Source: a bacterium (GTDB lineage Bacteria > SAR324 > XYD2-FULL-50-16). From it: a DNA stretch of 33,174 bases. How positions within the stretch are numbered: position 1 is the first letter of the stretch; each line of letters begins with the position of its first letter. The notes under the pieces are model-generated. The model did no database searches and had not been told where the DNA came from. It worked only from the letters and a program-made list of their open reading frames with translations. Of this stretch, positions 10,558 through 20,312 are shown piece after piece. Both the position numbers and the translations under genes were made by a program. The DNA lies in NCBI GenBank assembly GCA_029940215.1, contig JAOZRE010000007.1, positions 1 through 33,174 of the forward strand, given 5' to 3'.

Positions 10558-11352
10558 ATGACCTTTCAAAATCTTCTTGTTGAAAAAAGAGGCGCTGTCT
10601 CTGTCGTCTATCTAAATCGACCGGAAAAGCTCAACACCCTCAATCAAGACCTGCACAACGAGCTCTTTGCCCTGACTGAGGCACTGCATGAGGACACCGA
10701 AACACGAGTGGTGGTTTTTACCGGCACCGGGAAAAACTTCAGCGCCGGATCAGATCTAACGGATCCCGTAATGGCCAAACAGGCTACAGCAACCCGATTG
10801 GAGAAGCTTCGCTATATGAAGAAAGGTCCCCGAACCATCAGCAGCATCTATGGCATCAACCAGATAACCATTGCTGCCATTAATGGATATGCACTGGGAG
10901 GGGGTGCCTGCATCGCAAGTGCCTGCGATTTCCGTATGGGTGCTGACAACTGCCGCGTGGGATTTCCGGAAGTAGGACTGGCCATGAACCTCAGCTGGGT
11001 AGCCCTGCCATTGTGTGTGCATCTCATCGGCCCGGCCCGGGCAAAGGAGATGGTGATTCTGGCCAGAAAGGAAAAAGCGGAGACCCTTTTAAAATGGGGA
11101 TTTCTGGACCAGATGGTCCCCGAGGCACAATTGCTGGACGAAGCCATGAAAATGGCAGAGCTATATGCGGCCCAGCCGCCAATTGCCGCACAGATGGTCA
11201 AGCGAAGCGTCAACGCCATCTCCTCGGCTCTGGACCAGTCTATCATGCACATGGATTCCGATCAGTACCTCTACGCCGTCTCCAGCGAAGACTTCAAGGA
11301 GGCGACCCAGGCGTTTTTCGAAAAACGGGATAGCACTTTCCAGGGTAATTGA
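10558..11352 (+). CDS. Enoyl-CoA hydratase/isomerase (crotonase) family protein
   Basis: 264 aa; FTGTGKNFSAGSDL, AAINGYALGGGACIASACDFRMG, VGFPEVGLAMNLSW crotonase motifs. Confidence 0.93.
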   Translation: MTFQNLLVEKRGAVSVVYLNRPEKLNTLNQDLHNELFALTEALHEDTETRVVVFTGTGKNFSAGSDLTDPVMAKQATATRLEKLRYMKKGPRTISSIYGINQITIAAINGYALGGGACIASACDFRMGADNCRVGFPEVGLAMNLSWVALPLCVHLIGPARAKEMVILARKEKAETLLKWGFLDQMVPEAQLLDEAMKMAELYAAQPPIAAQMVKRSVNAISSALDQSIMHMDSDQYLYAVSSEDFKEATQAFFEKRDSTFQGN

Positions 11353-11426
11353 TACCCGTGTCATGTCAACATTGGAAAGGCTAAACCTCTCAGGCTCAAA
11401 CATTAACATTCTAAAGGAATAACGAT

Positions 11427-11993
11427 ATGGATTTTCAAGAACTGGTAAAACAGCGTCGTGCCATCAGGGATTTTGAGGCGAAGGACGTTTCGACAGAGAT
11501 CTTAAAAGAGATGGTTGATGACGCCATTATGGCTCCCAACGCCAGTCATAAACAGCCCTGGAAGTTTGTGATTGTCAATAACCAGGAGATGATGAAGCGT
11601 ATCTCCGATGACAGCAAAAACACCATCATCGCCGGGATTGAAAAGAATCCGAACTCGCCGATGAAAGGGTATGCCGCCATGCTGAAAGACGAAAATTTTA
11701 ACGTGTTTTATAACGCCCCGGCTCTAATCTGTGTGGTGGCCAAAATTAAGGGTGCACTCAATGGCGTCGACTGTGCGCTTGCAGCCTCCTACCTGATGTT
11801 TTCAGCTGCATCAAAGGGTCTTGGAACCTGCTGGGTTGCCCAGGGAGCCGAGGTCCGAGAGGAAGGATTATTGAAAGAGCTTGGAATCCCGGAAGGATAC
11901 AAAATCTACGCTCCCATTATCGTTGGCTACCCGAAAGCGATTCCGGCTGCACCGGAAAGGAAACCAGTGGATATCCTGACAGTGATCGATTGA
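11427..11993 (+). CDS. Nitroreductase-family FMN oxidoreductase
   Basis: 188 aa; FQELVKQRRAIRDFEAKDVSTEILKEMVDDAIMAPNASHKQPWKFVIV and GLGTCWVAQGAEV...LGIPEGYKIYAPIIVGYPK. Confidence 0.93.
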   Translation: MDFQELVKQRRAIRDFEAKDVSTEILKEMVDDAIMAPNASHKQPWKFVIVNNQEMMKRISDDSKNTIIAGIEKNPNSPMKGYAAMLKDENFNVFYNAPALICVVAKIKGALNGVDCALAASYLMFSAASKGLGTCWVAQGAEVREEGLLKELGIPEGYKIYAPIIVGYPKAIPAAPERKPVDILTVID

Positions 11994-12043
11994 TCTATCA
12001 AACCGAATAGAATGATTTACGTATCCATCAATATAGTACAGCG

Positions 12044-12691
12044 CTACTTTATAAAAATCTCATCCAGGGTAAACCATTCCAAAGGTTGACCCGGCTGCTG
12101 GCTGACCTGAACCATTTTGGCCGCGACCTGTTCGCCACGAATTGGTCGATAACGGTGCAGGCCGGGAATAGCTGTCAGAAGAGGCAATATCAAACTCCCC
12201 AGCTTTTCTCCAAACCGCAACTCCGGCCGTTGGCCCATCAACAGGGAAGGTTGAAAAATGCTGATACGCTTAAAGGGCATTGGTCGCACCCGTTTCTCGA
12301 GCTCACCCTTCATCTGGAGATAGGCACTTCGGCTGTTTGCCCGAGCACCGCTGGAAGAAACAAGAAGATAGTGCTGCACCCCTTGACTGGCAGCCAGCTG
12401 AGCGACCTTGTACTGGTACTCCAAATCAACCATCCTCTGGGCTTCTAAGGATCCTGCCTGACGGCGAGTCGTCCCAAGACATGAAAACAGGAGATCTCCC
12501 TTGAAAACTGATGCAACATCATCCAGGTTGTCAAAATCCACAACCTGGTTTTCGATCTTTGAGCCCGCATACTCCACCGGCCGCCTGGTAACGGAAACAA
12601 CCCGGCTGATATGATTAGCCTCTGCAAGCTGTTCAACCAACACCCCACCAACCAGACCAGTCGCGCCGATGACAATAGCTATTTCTCCCAT
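12044..12691 (-). CDS. NAD(P)-binding Rossmann oxidoreductase, atypical SDR (HTATIP2/NAD-dependent epimerase-like)
   Basis: MGEIAIVIGATGLVGGVLVEQL at an internal Met (12691) and FSCLGTTRRQAGS, YLLVSSSGAR; the longer track start at 12763 is less likely. Confidence 0.85.
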   Translation of the reverse strand: MGEIAIVIGATGLVGGVLVEQLAEANHISRVVSVTRRPVEYAGSKIENQVVDFDNLDDVASVFKGDLLFSCLGTTRRQAGSLEAQRMVDLEYQYKVAQLAASQGVQHYLLVSSSGARANSRSAYLQMKGELEKRVRPMPFKRISIFQPSLLMGQRPELRFGEKLGSLILPLLTAIPGLHRYRPIRGEQVAAKMVQVSQQPGQPLEWFTLDEIFIK

Positions 12692-12967
12692 AGTATTCTC
12701 TTTAACAATATTTAATATGATACTAACCATGTCATTAATTGAAGGACAAAGCAATAGTACCACAGACTACTCAAGCCAGGGGGGAGGGGTATTGAAAATT
12801 GAAAGTTGATGTATTTTTAAATAGTTTTTCAGCTACCTCTTTTTTACCCACACATGCTCAGTTTACCTTCATCCCATTACCTGCTATAGTCGGCCCAGAT
12901 AATGTCCTGATACACGTAAATCATTACAATGACATTCTCAGGATCAACCAGAAGAGGAGACGTTGAC

Positions 12968-14056
12968 ATGAACGGAAGGGAACGAATATTAACCGCGCTT
13001 GAATGTCGGGAAGCTGACCGTGTGCCTCTCTATATCCATGGAATTAATGAAGCACCAATCATTGGTATTGGCCGACACCTGACCGACGGGCTGCCGGAGC
13101 CGAAGCAGTTTCATGAAATGGACGACGCTGAGAAAATGAAACTGCTGGATACCCTCTTCCTGATCCACGAGGAATTTGACATTGATGGCGCCACCTCTTT
13201 TGAAATCGGGCACGAAGAGGCCCTCGACGAAAAAACCATTCGTGATGACTGGGGCGTTGTATACACCCGGAATCCTCACGGGTTACCAGTAGCCACCAGC
13301 CACCCTCTGTCATCCGCAGCCGACCTGGCAGCATATACGCCACCCGAACCCAAGGCAGAGCACTTGCTGCTGCTTAACCTGGAAAAAGACCGGTTTCAAT
13401 CTACCAAGGCGCTTTTCTGGTTAATGCGGGGCTCATTCGTACTCAGTTGGCGACTGGTCGGTATGACCAACCTGATGATGAAGATGTTTGATGATCCCGG
13501 ATTTGTGCATGGAATTGCAGAGATGGTCACCCACTTCAACCTCCAACAGCTGGAACTGCTGGTTCAGGCAGGCCTGGACGTCCTGGTCATCGAAGACGAC
13601 ATCGCCCACGGCACATCCACCCTGATCAGCCCTGCCCAATTCGCTGAATTCGTCAACCCGTACAACCGAAGAGTGGTCGAACAGGCCCATAAACTGGGGC
13701 TGAAAGTTGTTCGCCACAGTGACGGAAACCTTTGGCCCATTATGGATCAGCTGATTGAAATCGGGTACGACGGTCTGAATCCACTGGAACCTGATGCTGG
13801 TATGGAGTTGAAGAAGGTTAAGGATTATTGTGGCGATAAAATGTGCCTGCTGGGAAACATCGACTGCAAGGAACTGCTTTGTGATGGGACACTGGAAGAA
13901 GTCACCACTGCCGTTCAGACGGCCATCTCAGATGCCGGAGAAGGCGGCGGCCTGATTATCTGTTCGTCAAACTCTCTACATCCCGGTGTCGCGCCGGAAA
14001 ACTGTATTGCCATGTTTGAAGCCACCAGAAAGTTTGGTATCTACGCAAATCATTAA
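12968..14056 (+). CDS. Uroporphyrinogen decarboxylase (UroD/MtaA) family protein, probable methyltransferase-like rather than true HemE
   Basis: MNGRERILTALECREADRVPLYIHG start preceded by an agaggaga SD; VRHSDGNLWPIMDQLIEIGYDGLNPLEP and LLGNIDCKELL motifs. Confidence 0.87.
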   Translation: MNGRERILTALECREADRVPLYIHGINEAPIIGIGRHLTDGLPEPKQFHEMDDAEKMKLLDTLFLIHEEFDIDGATSFEIGHEEALDEKTIRDDWGVVYTRNPHGLPVATSHPLSSAADLAAYTPPEPKAEHLLLLNLEKDRFQSTKALFWLMRGSFVLSWRLVGMTNLMMKMFDDPGFVHGIAEMVTHFNLQQLELLVQAGLDVLVIEDDIAHGTSTLISPAQFAEFVNPYNRRVVEQAHKLGLKVVRHSDGNLWPIMDQLIEIGYDGLNPLEPDAGMELKKVKDYCGDKMCLLGNIDCKELLCDGTLEEVTTAVQTAISDAGEGGGLIICSSNSLHPGVAPENCIAMFEATRKFGIYANH

Positions 14057-14060
14057 TTAA

Positions 14061-14159
14061 GGGTCGGCTCAAAAATTACTTGGCATTTTGTCGGCAAAAT
14101 GTCCGGTCTTCATAGGACTTTTGTAGACAGATTATGCCAAGTTATTTTTGTACGATCCC
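14061..14159. repeat. 99-bp MITE-like palindromic element, copy 2
   Basis: Terminal inverted repeats gggtcggctcaaaaattacttggca / tgccaagttatttttgtacgatccc (19 of 25 paired), internal perfect hairpin cattttg-tcgg-caaaatg; about 87% identical to 10249-10347. Confidence 0.87.
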
Positions 14160-14174
14160 TCAGACAATTATTCC

Positions 14175-14792
14175 ATGAAACGATTTCGATTTTTTCTATT
14201 TTTGGCATTGATCTTCATGTTCTCAACCGGAGGCATGGCTGCACCCAAGGATCTTCAGGAATGGATCGACCTCCCGGTAGAGGTACACGACGCGTTAAAA
14301 CGAAAACTGACGGAAAGCAAAAAGTATACGGAAGAGCAGTTGGAGACCATCACAGAATGTCTGGATAAATCAGAGGTCCAGAGTATCATCAACTGCCTTT
14401 CCGATGATGGAATGGAAGACACGCTGGAAATCGGTGATATGATCCGTGACGAAATGGGAAACCTGCGAGATAAGGTTTGTGGAGGTGGCTTTCTGGAGAA
14501 AGATCGCTGCAAAAAACTGGAAAACGACCTGAAAAATGTCGGGATCCGAATCAAAGATAAATGGTCCAGAGCCCTAGCCAGCGGGAAAGCCTTCCTGGAC
14601 AAAAGATACGAACTGACCCGGCTGAAAAGAAAGATCTGCAACAAGATCGACCAGAAGGGGTGCTGGAGTTGGCTGAATGAACGCATGGACCTCCACTGCA
14701 AACCTGGAGATTTCAGTAACGATGCCGATAAACTCAAACAGTGCCGCATGCAGGTTGCAGAGGGAGTCTGGGAAAAGGTGAAGGACAGATAG
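14175..14792 (+). CDS. Exported Cys-rich hypothetical protein
   Basis: Signal peptide MKRFRFFLFLALIFMFSTGGMAAPKD followed by a charged, helical domain with 8 Cys. The track start at 14148 (TTG) lies in the repeat. Confidence 0.75.
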   Translation: MKRFRFFLFLALIFMFSTGGMAAPKDLQEWIDLPVEVHDALKRKLTESKKYTEEQLETITECLDKSEVQSIINCLSDDGMEDTLEIGDMIRDEMGNLRDKVCGGGFLEKDRCKKLENDLKNVGIRIKDKWSRALASGKAFLDKRYELTRLKRKICNKIDQKGCWSWLNERMDLHCKPGDFSNDADKLKQCRMQVAEGVWEKVKDR

Positions 14793-14807
14793 CCAGTTGA
14801 TATCAAT

Positions 14808-15815
14808 TCAAGTCAGGAACGACCGGATGGTTTCAAGCACCTTCTGAATATCCTCCGCCGTCACATCCAGGTGCGTGACCAGCCGGTTCCTGCCTTCCGG
14901 ACTGACAATAATCCCTTTTTTCCCTAAATCAACCGCCATCGCCACCGCGCGTTTCGGCTCCAGAGTGGTAAAGACCATATTGGTTTCGGCAGAGAAAGGC
15001 TCAACATCGATACTCGGTATCTCTTTCAACCCGGAGGCCAGCAGGGCGGCATTCTCATGATCAACACGAAGCCGCTCCACATTTTTTTCCAGCGCCATGA
15101 TTCCGGCCGCGGCCAGGATGCCTGCCTGCCGCATACCACCGCCCACCATCTTTCGCCACCGGCGAGCTGTCTCGATAAAGGAGCGACTTCCACACAACAC
15201 CGAGCCCACCGGGGCCCCTAATCCCTTTGAGAGGCAGACCGAAACCGAATCAAAGGAACGGGTAATCGTCTGCACATCTGTCTCCAGTTTGACTGCTGCA
15301 TTGAAAACCCGCGCCCCATCCAGGTGAAACGCGAGCCCATAATCCCGGGCCAGGTCCGCTGCATCCGACAAGTAAGAGAGGGGCAACACCTTGCCCCCCT
15401 GTGTGTTTTCCAGGCAGAACAATCGTGTTTTTGCAAAATGGAAATCGTCGGGTTTGATGGCCGCTGCAACCTTCTCCAGGTCCAGTGACCCGTTCGCGCC
15501 GAACTCTAGCGGCTGAGGCTGAATACTCCCAAGGACTGCTGCACCACCGGCCTCATATTTATAGGTATGAGCCAGCTGACCAACAATATACTCATCTCCC
15601 CGCTGGCAGTGGCTCATCAGCGCCAGCAAGTTGCTTTGTGTCCCGCTCGAAACAAAAAGCGCGGCCTCTTTTCCCAACATCTCTGCCGCCAGTGACTCAA
15701 GGCGGTTAACCGTCGGGTCTTCACCGTACACATCATCACCAACTTCGGCGGCAGCCATTGTTTCCCGCATCAATTCAGTCGGTCTGGTTACCGTATCACT
15801 TCTGAGATCTATCAT
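14808..15815 (-). CDS. ltaE: Low-specificity L-threonine aldolase (PLP-dependent)
   Basis: 335 aa; MIDLRSDTVTRPTELMRETMAAAEVGDDVYGEDPTVNRLE, FHLDGARVFNA, CLSKGLGAPVGSVLCGS. Confidence 0.94.
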   Translation of the reverse strand: MIDLRSDTVTRPTELMRETMAAAEVGDDVYGEDPTVNRLESLAAEMLGKEAALFVSSGTQSNLLALMSHCQRGDEYIVGQLAHTYKYEAGGAAVLGSIQPQPLEFGANGSLDLEKVAAAIKPDDFHFAKTRLFCLENTQGGKVLPLSYLSDAADLARDYGLAFHLDGARVFNAAVKLETDVQTITRSFDSVSVCLSKGLGAPVGSVLCGSRSFIETARRWRKMVGGGMRQAGILAAAGIMALEKNVERLRVDHENAALLASGLKEIPSIDVEPFSAETNMVFTTLEPKRAVAMAVDLGKKGIIVSPEGRNRLVTHLDVTAEDIQKVLETIRSFLT

Positions 15816-15884
15816 GTTATTTATTTGCTTTATGTAAATGATTGCTGAGTGCTAAAAGGATGGATTTTCGGGGCCTGCAGCAGG

Positions 15885-15909
15885 AACCCCGGTTCTCTGC
15901 CGGGGTTTT
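15885..15909. terminator. Candidate intrinsic terminator
   Basis: aaccccgg-ttctctg-ccggggtt followed by t's on the + side, just 3' of the acs stop codon; the T-tract is weak on the minus strand. Confidence 0.45.
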
Positions 15910-15922
15910 GTTGAGAGATTGG

Positions 15923-17965
15923 CTACTTCTGTACCATCTCCTTGATCGTGTCCACTACGTCCGGGTTGGCCAGGGTCATAACATTACCCACATCCGTTTG
16001 ATTCGAGATTGCTCCCAGTACCCGCCTCATGATCTTGCCTGATCGTGTCTTTGGCATATCAGGCACGATCCAGACCTTGCGGGGTTTGGCTATCTTGCCA
16101 ATCTCCGAGCAGATGGTATCGGATATTTTCTGAGCCAGCGCTTCGGTTGCTTCGACTCCGGGTTTCAAGGCAATGTACAGATCCGGTTCCTTGCCTTTCA
16201 CATCATGAGCCACCGGCACCACAGCCGCTTCAGCCACCTCTCTCACAACAAGAGCGGCCGATTCAATCTCCTTGGTTCCCAGCCGGTGACCGGAAACATT
16301 GATCACGTCATCAATCCGTCCCAGGATTCGGTAATATCCATCTTCGGCTTCCATGGCAGCGTCTCCCGTGAGATACGGCCAATCACGCCAATCCTTACTC
16401 TCCGGATTTTTGCAATACCGGGCAAAGTAGGTGTCCACAAACCGTTCGCGATTACCCCAGACGGTCTGAAACATACCGGGCCAGGGGTTCTGAATACAGA
16501 TATTCCCCGCTCGTCCCTCACCCCGCTTGATCTCCACACCCATCTCATCATAGATTATAGGATGAATCCCTGGGACACCCGGCCCTGCACTACCTGGTTT
16601 CATTGGATTCAGGCCAGGCATGGTGCTGCAGAGAAATCCGCCTGTTTCGGTCTGCCACCAGGTATCCACGATCGCCGCTTTTCCCTTACCCACCACATTG
16701 TAATACCATTTCCACACCTCCGGCTCAATGGGCTCGCCTACGGTGGTCATGTGCTTGAAATTAAAATGGTACTTGTCAGGCTCGTCCGGACCGACTTTCC
16801 GCAACGCGCGAATGGTGGTCGGCGCCGTATGAAAAATATTCACCTCCAGATCCTGGGCTATTCGCCAGGAACGCCCGGCGTCCGGATAGGTCGGAACCCC
16901 TTCGTAGATCACGCTGGAAGCACCAAGTGCCAGCGGACCATAGACGATAAATGAGTGACCGGTAATCCAGCCGATATCAGCCATACACCAGTAAACATCT
17001 TCCGGGTGAATATCCTGCACATACTTGGACATGGCGGTCACATAAGCCAGGTAACCCCCCGTGCTGTGCTGGCAGCCCTTGGGCTTGCCGGTTGTTCCAC
17101 TGGTATACATCAGGAAAAGCGGATCTTCAGCGTTGACGGATACCGGCGGGACACGCACGCCGTAAAACTCCTTCAGTTGTTCGTTTACAAAGACGTCACG
17201 CCCCTCAACCATCGGGGCATCGGAACTGTACTTCCCGGGATAGCGCTGCCAGACCAGGACCTTGTCCACCACCTGACCGTTCTTTTTGGCAATAACACAG
17301 GCTTCATCGGCAGCCACTTTGTGATTCAGGAGCTTTCCATTTCGATAGTAAGCATCCATAGTCAACAGCACACGGCTCTGAGAATCGACAATCCGATCTG
17401 CGCATGCACTGGCCGAAAAACCACCAAAGACCACCGAGTGAATCACGCCCAAACGGGCGCAGGCCAGCATGGTGACGGGCAGTTCAGCGGACATGGGCAT
17501 GTGAATGGTAACCCGGTCCCCTTTTTTCAGGCCGGCAAAATCCCTGAGCAGCGCCGCCATTTCGTTTACGCGTATATGGAGCTCCTGGTAGGTGATATGC
17601 TCAGTGCGTTCCTCTTCCAGTTCAGGCACAAAATGAATCGCCGTTTTGTTGCGATTTTTCTCCAGATGCCGGTCAACACAGTTATAGCTGGCGTTGATTT
17701 TCCCACCAACAAACCATTTAAAACAGGGAGCATCGCTCGTATCCAGGGTTTGATCCCACCGTTTTTCCCAGGTTAGCATCTCAGCAAATTCGTCAAAGTA
17801 TTCCGGAAAATTATCCAGGCTAAACCTGTCATAGATGCTGTTATCCGTCAGATTAGCCTGCGCCACAAATTCAGGTGTCGGATGGTAGTACTCCTCCTCT
17901 CCCCAATGTACAGCAATCTGAGCTTCTGAAGTCCCCATAATCTGTTTTTCCGACATAGCCTTCAT
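15923..17965 (-). CDS. acs: Acetyl-CoA synthetase (AMP-forming)
   Basis: 680 aa; LFLMYTSGTTGKPKGCQHSTGGYL, WCMADIGWITGHSFIVYGPL, DTWWQTETGG, GRIDDVINVSGHRLGTKEIE, KTRSGKIMRR. Confidence 0.96.
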   Translation of the reverse strand: MKAMSEKQIMGTSEAQIAVHWGEEEYYHPTPEFVAQANLTDNSIYDRFSLDNFPEYFDEFAEMLTWEKRWDQTLDTSDAPCFKWFVGGKINASYNCVDRHLEKNRNKTAIHFVPELEEERTEHITYQELHIRVNEMAALLRDFAGLKKGDRVTIHMPMSAELPVTMLACARLGVIHSVVFGGFSASACADRIVDSQSRVLLTMDAYYRNGKLLNHKVAADEACVIAKKNGQVVDKVLVWQRYPGKYSSDAPMVEGRDVFVNEQLKEFYGVRVPPVSVNAEDPLFLMYTSGTTGKPKGCQHSTGGYLAYVTAMSKYVQDIHPEDVYWCMADIGWITGHSFIVYGPLALGASSVIYEGVPTYPDAGRSWRIAQDLEVNIFHTAPTTIRALRKVGPDEPDKYHFNFKHMTTVGEPIEPEVWKWYYNVVGKGKAAIVDTWWQTETGGFLCSTMPGLNPMKPGSAGPGVPGIHPIIYDEMGVEIKRGEGRAGNICIQNPWPGMFQTVWGNRERFVDTYFARYCKNPESKDWRDWPYLTGDAAMEAEDGYYRILGRIDDVINVSGHRLGTKEIESAALVVREVAEAAVVPVAHDVKGKEPDLYIALKPGVEATEALAQKISDTICSEIGKIAKPRKVWIVPDMPKTRSGKIMRRVLGAISNQTDVGNVMTLANPDVVDTIKEMVQK

Positions 17966-18170
17966 CTCCTTGAAATCAACGTGTTAGCAATTCAACCATA
18001 AAACCATCGTCATGCAGGGTGTGCAATCGATATCCTTTTTTTTCTGCGGAGCTCAATCAGATTCTTCTCCGCTTTTGCCATGTAAACAGATTTTGATTAA
18101 AAATTCAATAGTCCAGTTAAACCGGGACTACTGACACTGTCGAAATCCTACTTTTTTATCGGAGTTGAGC

Positions 18171-18198
18171 GAAAAGAAGCCGCACGGTAACAGCGGCT
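18171..18198 (-). terminator. Candidate intrinsic terminator downstream of the universal stress gene
   Basis: Minus strand agccgc-tgttaccgt-gcggct followed by tcttttc. Confidence 0.5.
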
Positions 18199-18300
18199 CT
18201 ATGTGTGGGGTGTCTGTTGATAGCGAGTCAGGCCCTGTAGCGGATTGCGGCATGCTTCATCAGGGCGGACATGGCCTGCGTCGAATTCCCTTTGGAAAAA

Positions 18301-18696
18301 CTAAAATGTCGTGGTCACCGGGCACTCGGCATGCAGAATGACATGCTGCGCTGTTGAACCGGTGAAAAATTTGCCCACCTTGGAGCGTTTTTTAATCCCG
18401 ATGATTATCTCCTTCACATTGTTTTCCTGTGCAAACAAAACCAGATTCTCTCCGGTATTGAAATTATTCTCGGGCAGCAGTTTGGTCTCAACAATAACAG
18501 TGTCATGGGCCAGCAGCAGTTTGGCATCAGCCAGAAGGAGTTCCAACTGTTCCAGGTTGCTCAGCTGTTCCTGTGTGCTTCCCTCCAGAATTGCCACGAC
18601 CAGGATATCGGTTTTAAAGCTTTCAGCATGTTCCAGGGAGAGCTGCAACGCCTTTTTCGATGCATCGGTTCCATCATAACATACCATGACTTTCAT
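18301..18696 (-). CDS. Universal stress protein (UspA family)
   Basis: 131 aa; MKVMVCYDGTDASKKALQLSLEHA and C-terminal GIKKRSKVGKFFTGSTAQHVILHAECPVTT (G-X2-G-X9-G-S/T type ATP motif). Confidence 0.94.
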   Translation of the reverse strand: MKVMVCYDGTDASKKALQLSLEHAESFKTDILVVAILEGSTQEQLSNLEQLELLLADAKLLLAHDTVIVETKLLPENNFNTGENLVLFAQENNVKEIIIGIKKRSKVGKFFTGSTAQHVILHAECPVTTTF

Positions 18697-18845
18697 GTTT
18701 TATCCTCTGTTTGATTAAGTGATTATATCCGGTTAGTATTTCGGGCCGATTCGATGTCCCGCATAAAAACTAAGCCATCCACCAGCATTTCCATTACCCT
18801 ATGCTGCTCATATAGTTTAATTTTGATATCTTGTCCAGCTTGCTG

Positions 18846-20141
18846 TCAAGATGGCGAAATGGGCTGTCCGGGAAGAATAGCCGGGCGGGAAAAGAGGATG
18901 ATCAATCCACCAATAAATGGCATCAGCCCCACTATGGTAAACGCCGTCTGGTAAGATCCGGTGGTATCAAAAAGATAACCCGCTGTCACAGGTCCCACGG
19001 CACCGGCCAGCATAACCACCGGTGACATGAACCCCTGGATACGACCAAGGTATGACCTTCCGAAATATTCAGCCCGCATCGCAGCCATCAGCGGAATGGT
19101 TGCCCCGAACCCAATCCCGAAAAGGGCGATAAACAGGTAAACCAGCATCATGTCCTCCGCGTAGGCCAGGACCAGCACCCCTGAGCCCAGCATCATGTAG
19201 GCCACGCACATCAGATAGCGTTTATCGATATAGTCCCCAAGCATCCCCAGTACAATCCGCCCAATCAGGCTGACCAGGGTCAGCAGGCCAATTACAAAGG
19301 CTGCTTTTTCGTACGATATTCCTTTATCGGTCAACGATATGACGCCATGTACAAAAATAACGTTGTGCGCCATGGATTGAAAAAAGAAGGTGACGGCCAG
19401 AATCCAGAAGGTATGCATCCGAAAAGCCTCTTTGAGCGTAATATCCGGCTGAACAGAAAGGTCTGACTCAACTGCCTCATTCTGCGATTCAACAGAACAA
19501 GAGGCATCTGCTGGTTCATCAACCGGTTCATTATCCCGTCGCAGTCCGATCTCCTCCGGATCGTTTTTAATCACAAATGTCAGCGGCAGAACCACCACCC
19601 AGACAGCAATGCCGATAAACAAAAAGGCAGAGCGCCACCCGAAGTTTGAGATCAGAATCGCTGCCAGGGGCGTACAGACAAAACCGCCAATGCCCGCTCC
19701 AATCGCCAGAATGGATAGTGCAAAAGAGAGTTTGTTTGAGAACCATCGTGCAATAACAACGAAGGCCGGTATATAGAGCATCGCGCTCATGCCGATGGAG
19801 ATCAGAATCCCGTATATCAGGTAAAACCCCAGCAGCGAATTAACCAGGGCCATGGCCATGAAGCCAAGTCCGGATATGACCGCCCCTCCTTGAATTACAT
19901 TGCGGGCCCCGAATTTATCCACCAGCCAGCCCACCACCGGTCCGGCGATACCCCCCTCAACACTCCTGAAAGAAGCCGCCCCCGACGTTTGAGCCCTTGA
20001 CCAGCCGAACTCCAGTGTCATGGGTTCAAAAAAAACCCCAAACGCATAAAGCCAGGTCCCGAAACCCAGCATGCAAATAATATTGGTTGCCAGTACAATC
20101 CACCATCCGTAGAAGATCTTTGCTTTTTTCATAAAAACCAA
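18846..20141 (-). CDS. MFS transporter (monocarboxylate / OFA-like)
   Basis: 431 aa, about 12 TM; YGWWIVLATNIICMLGFGTWLYAFGVFFEPMTLEFGWSRAQTSGA start resembles monocarboxylate/OFA MFS proteins. Confidence 0.88.
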   Translation of the reverse strand: MVFMKKAKIFYGWWIVLATNIICMLGFGTWLYAFGVFFEPMTLEFGWSRAQTSGAASFRSVEGGIAGPVVGWLVDKFGARNVIQGGAVISGLGFMAMALVNSLLGFYLIYGILISIGMSAMLYIPAFVVIARWFSNKLSFALSILAIGAGIGGFVCTPLAAILISNFGWRSAFLFIGIAVWVVVLPLTFVIKNDPEEIGLRRDNEPVDEPADASCSVESQNEAVESDLSVQPDITLKEAFRMHTFWILAVTFFFQSMAHNVIFVHGVISLTDKGISYEKAAFVIGLLTLVSLIGRIVLGMLGDYIDKRYLMCVAYMMLGSGVLVLAYAEDMMLVYLFIALFGIGFGATIPLMAAMRAEYFGRSYLGRIQGFMSPVVMLAGAVGPVTAGYLFDTTGSYQTAFTIVGLMPFIGGLIILFSRPAILPGQPISPS

Positions 20142-20198
20142 TATTCCCTGTCCGTACTAAAAACAAAACAACATAAGTATTGATAATCACTTGGCAGT

Positions 20199-20291
20199 CA
20201 AGGGGGTCATGATTTAAAACGATGGAAAACAGGACGTTTTCCAACAGCTCCATGGATGGATTCATGCGTGTTTTAAATTATGACCCCCTTG
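20199..20291. repeat. 93-bp intergenic palindrome
   Basis: 22-bp terminal inverted repeats caagggggtcatgatttaaaac / gttttaaattatgacccccttg (one mismatch) enclosing ggaaaacaggacgttttcc and the core agctccatggatggattcatgcgt. Confidence 0.85.
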
Positions 20292-20312
20292 GCTTCTCCC
20301 CTATTTCTAAAA

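Noticed and set aside
12968-14056. Calling the UroD-family gene hemE
   Set aside because: Its sequence fits the broad UroD-like/methyltransferase group, with no heme genes nearby.
10249-14159. Composite transposon carrying the genes between the two 99-bp repeats
   Set aside because: The copies are about 13% diverged, no transposase or target duplication is seen, and the intervening genes are on mixed strands with ordinary metabolic roles.
16205-17776. Long + strand ORFs (249 and 273 aa) opposite acs
   Set aside because: Shadow ORFs of a highly conserved gene; no recognisable domains or start signals.
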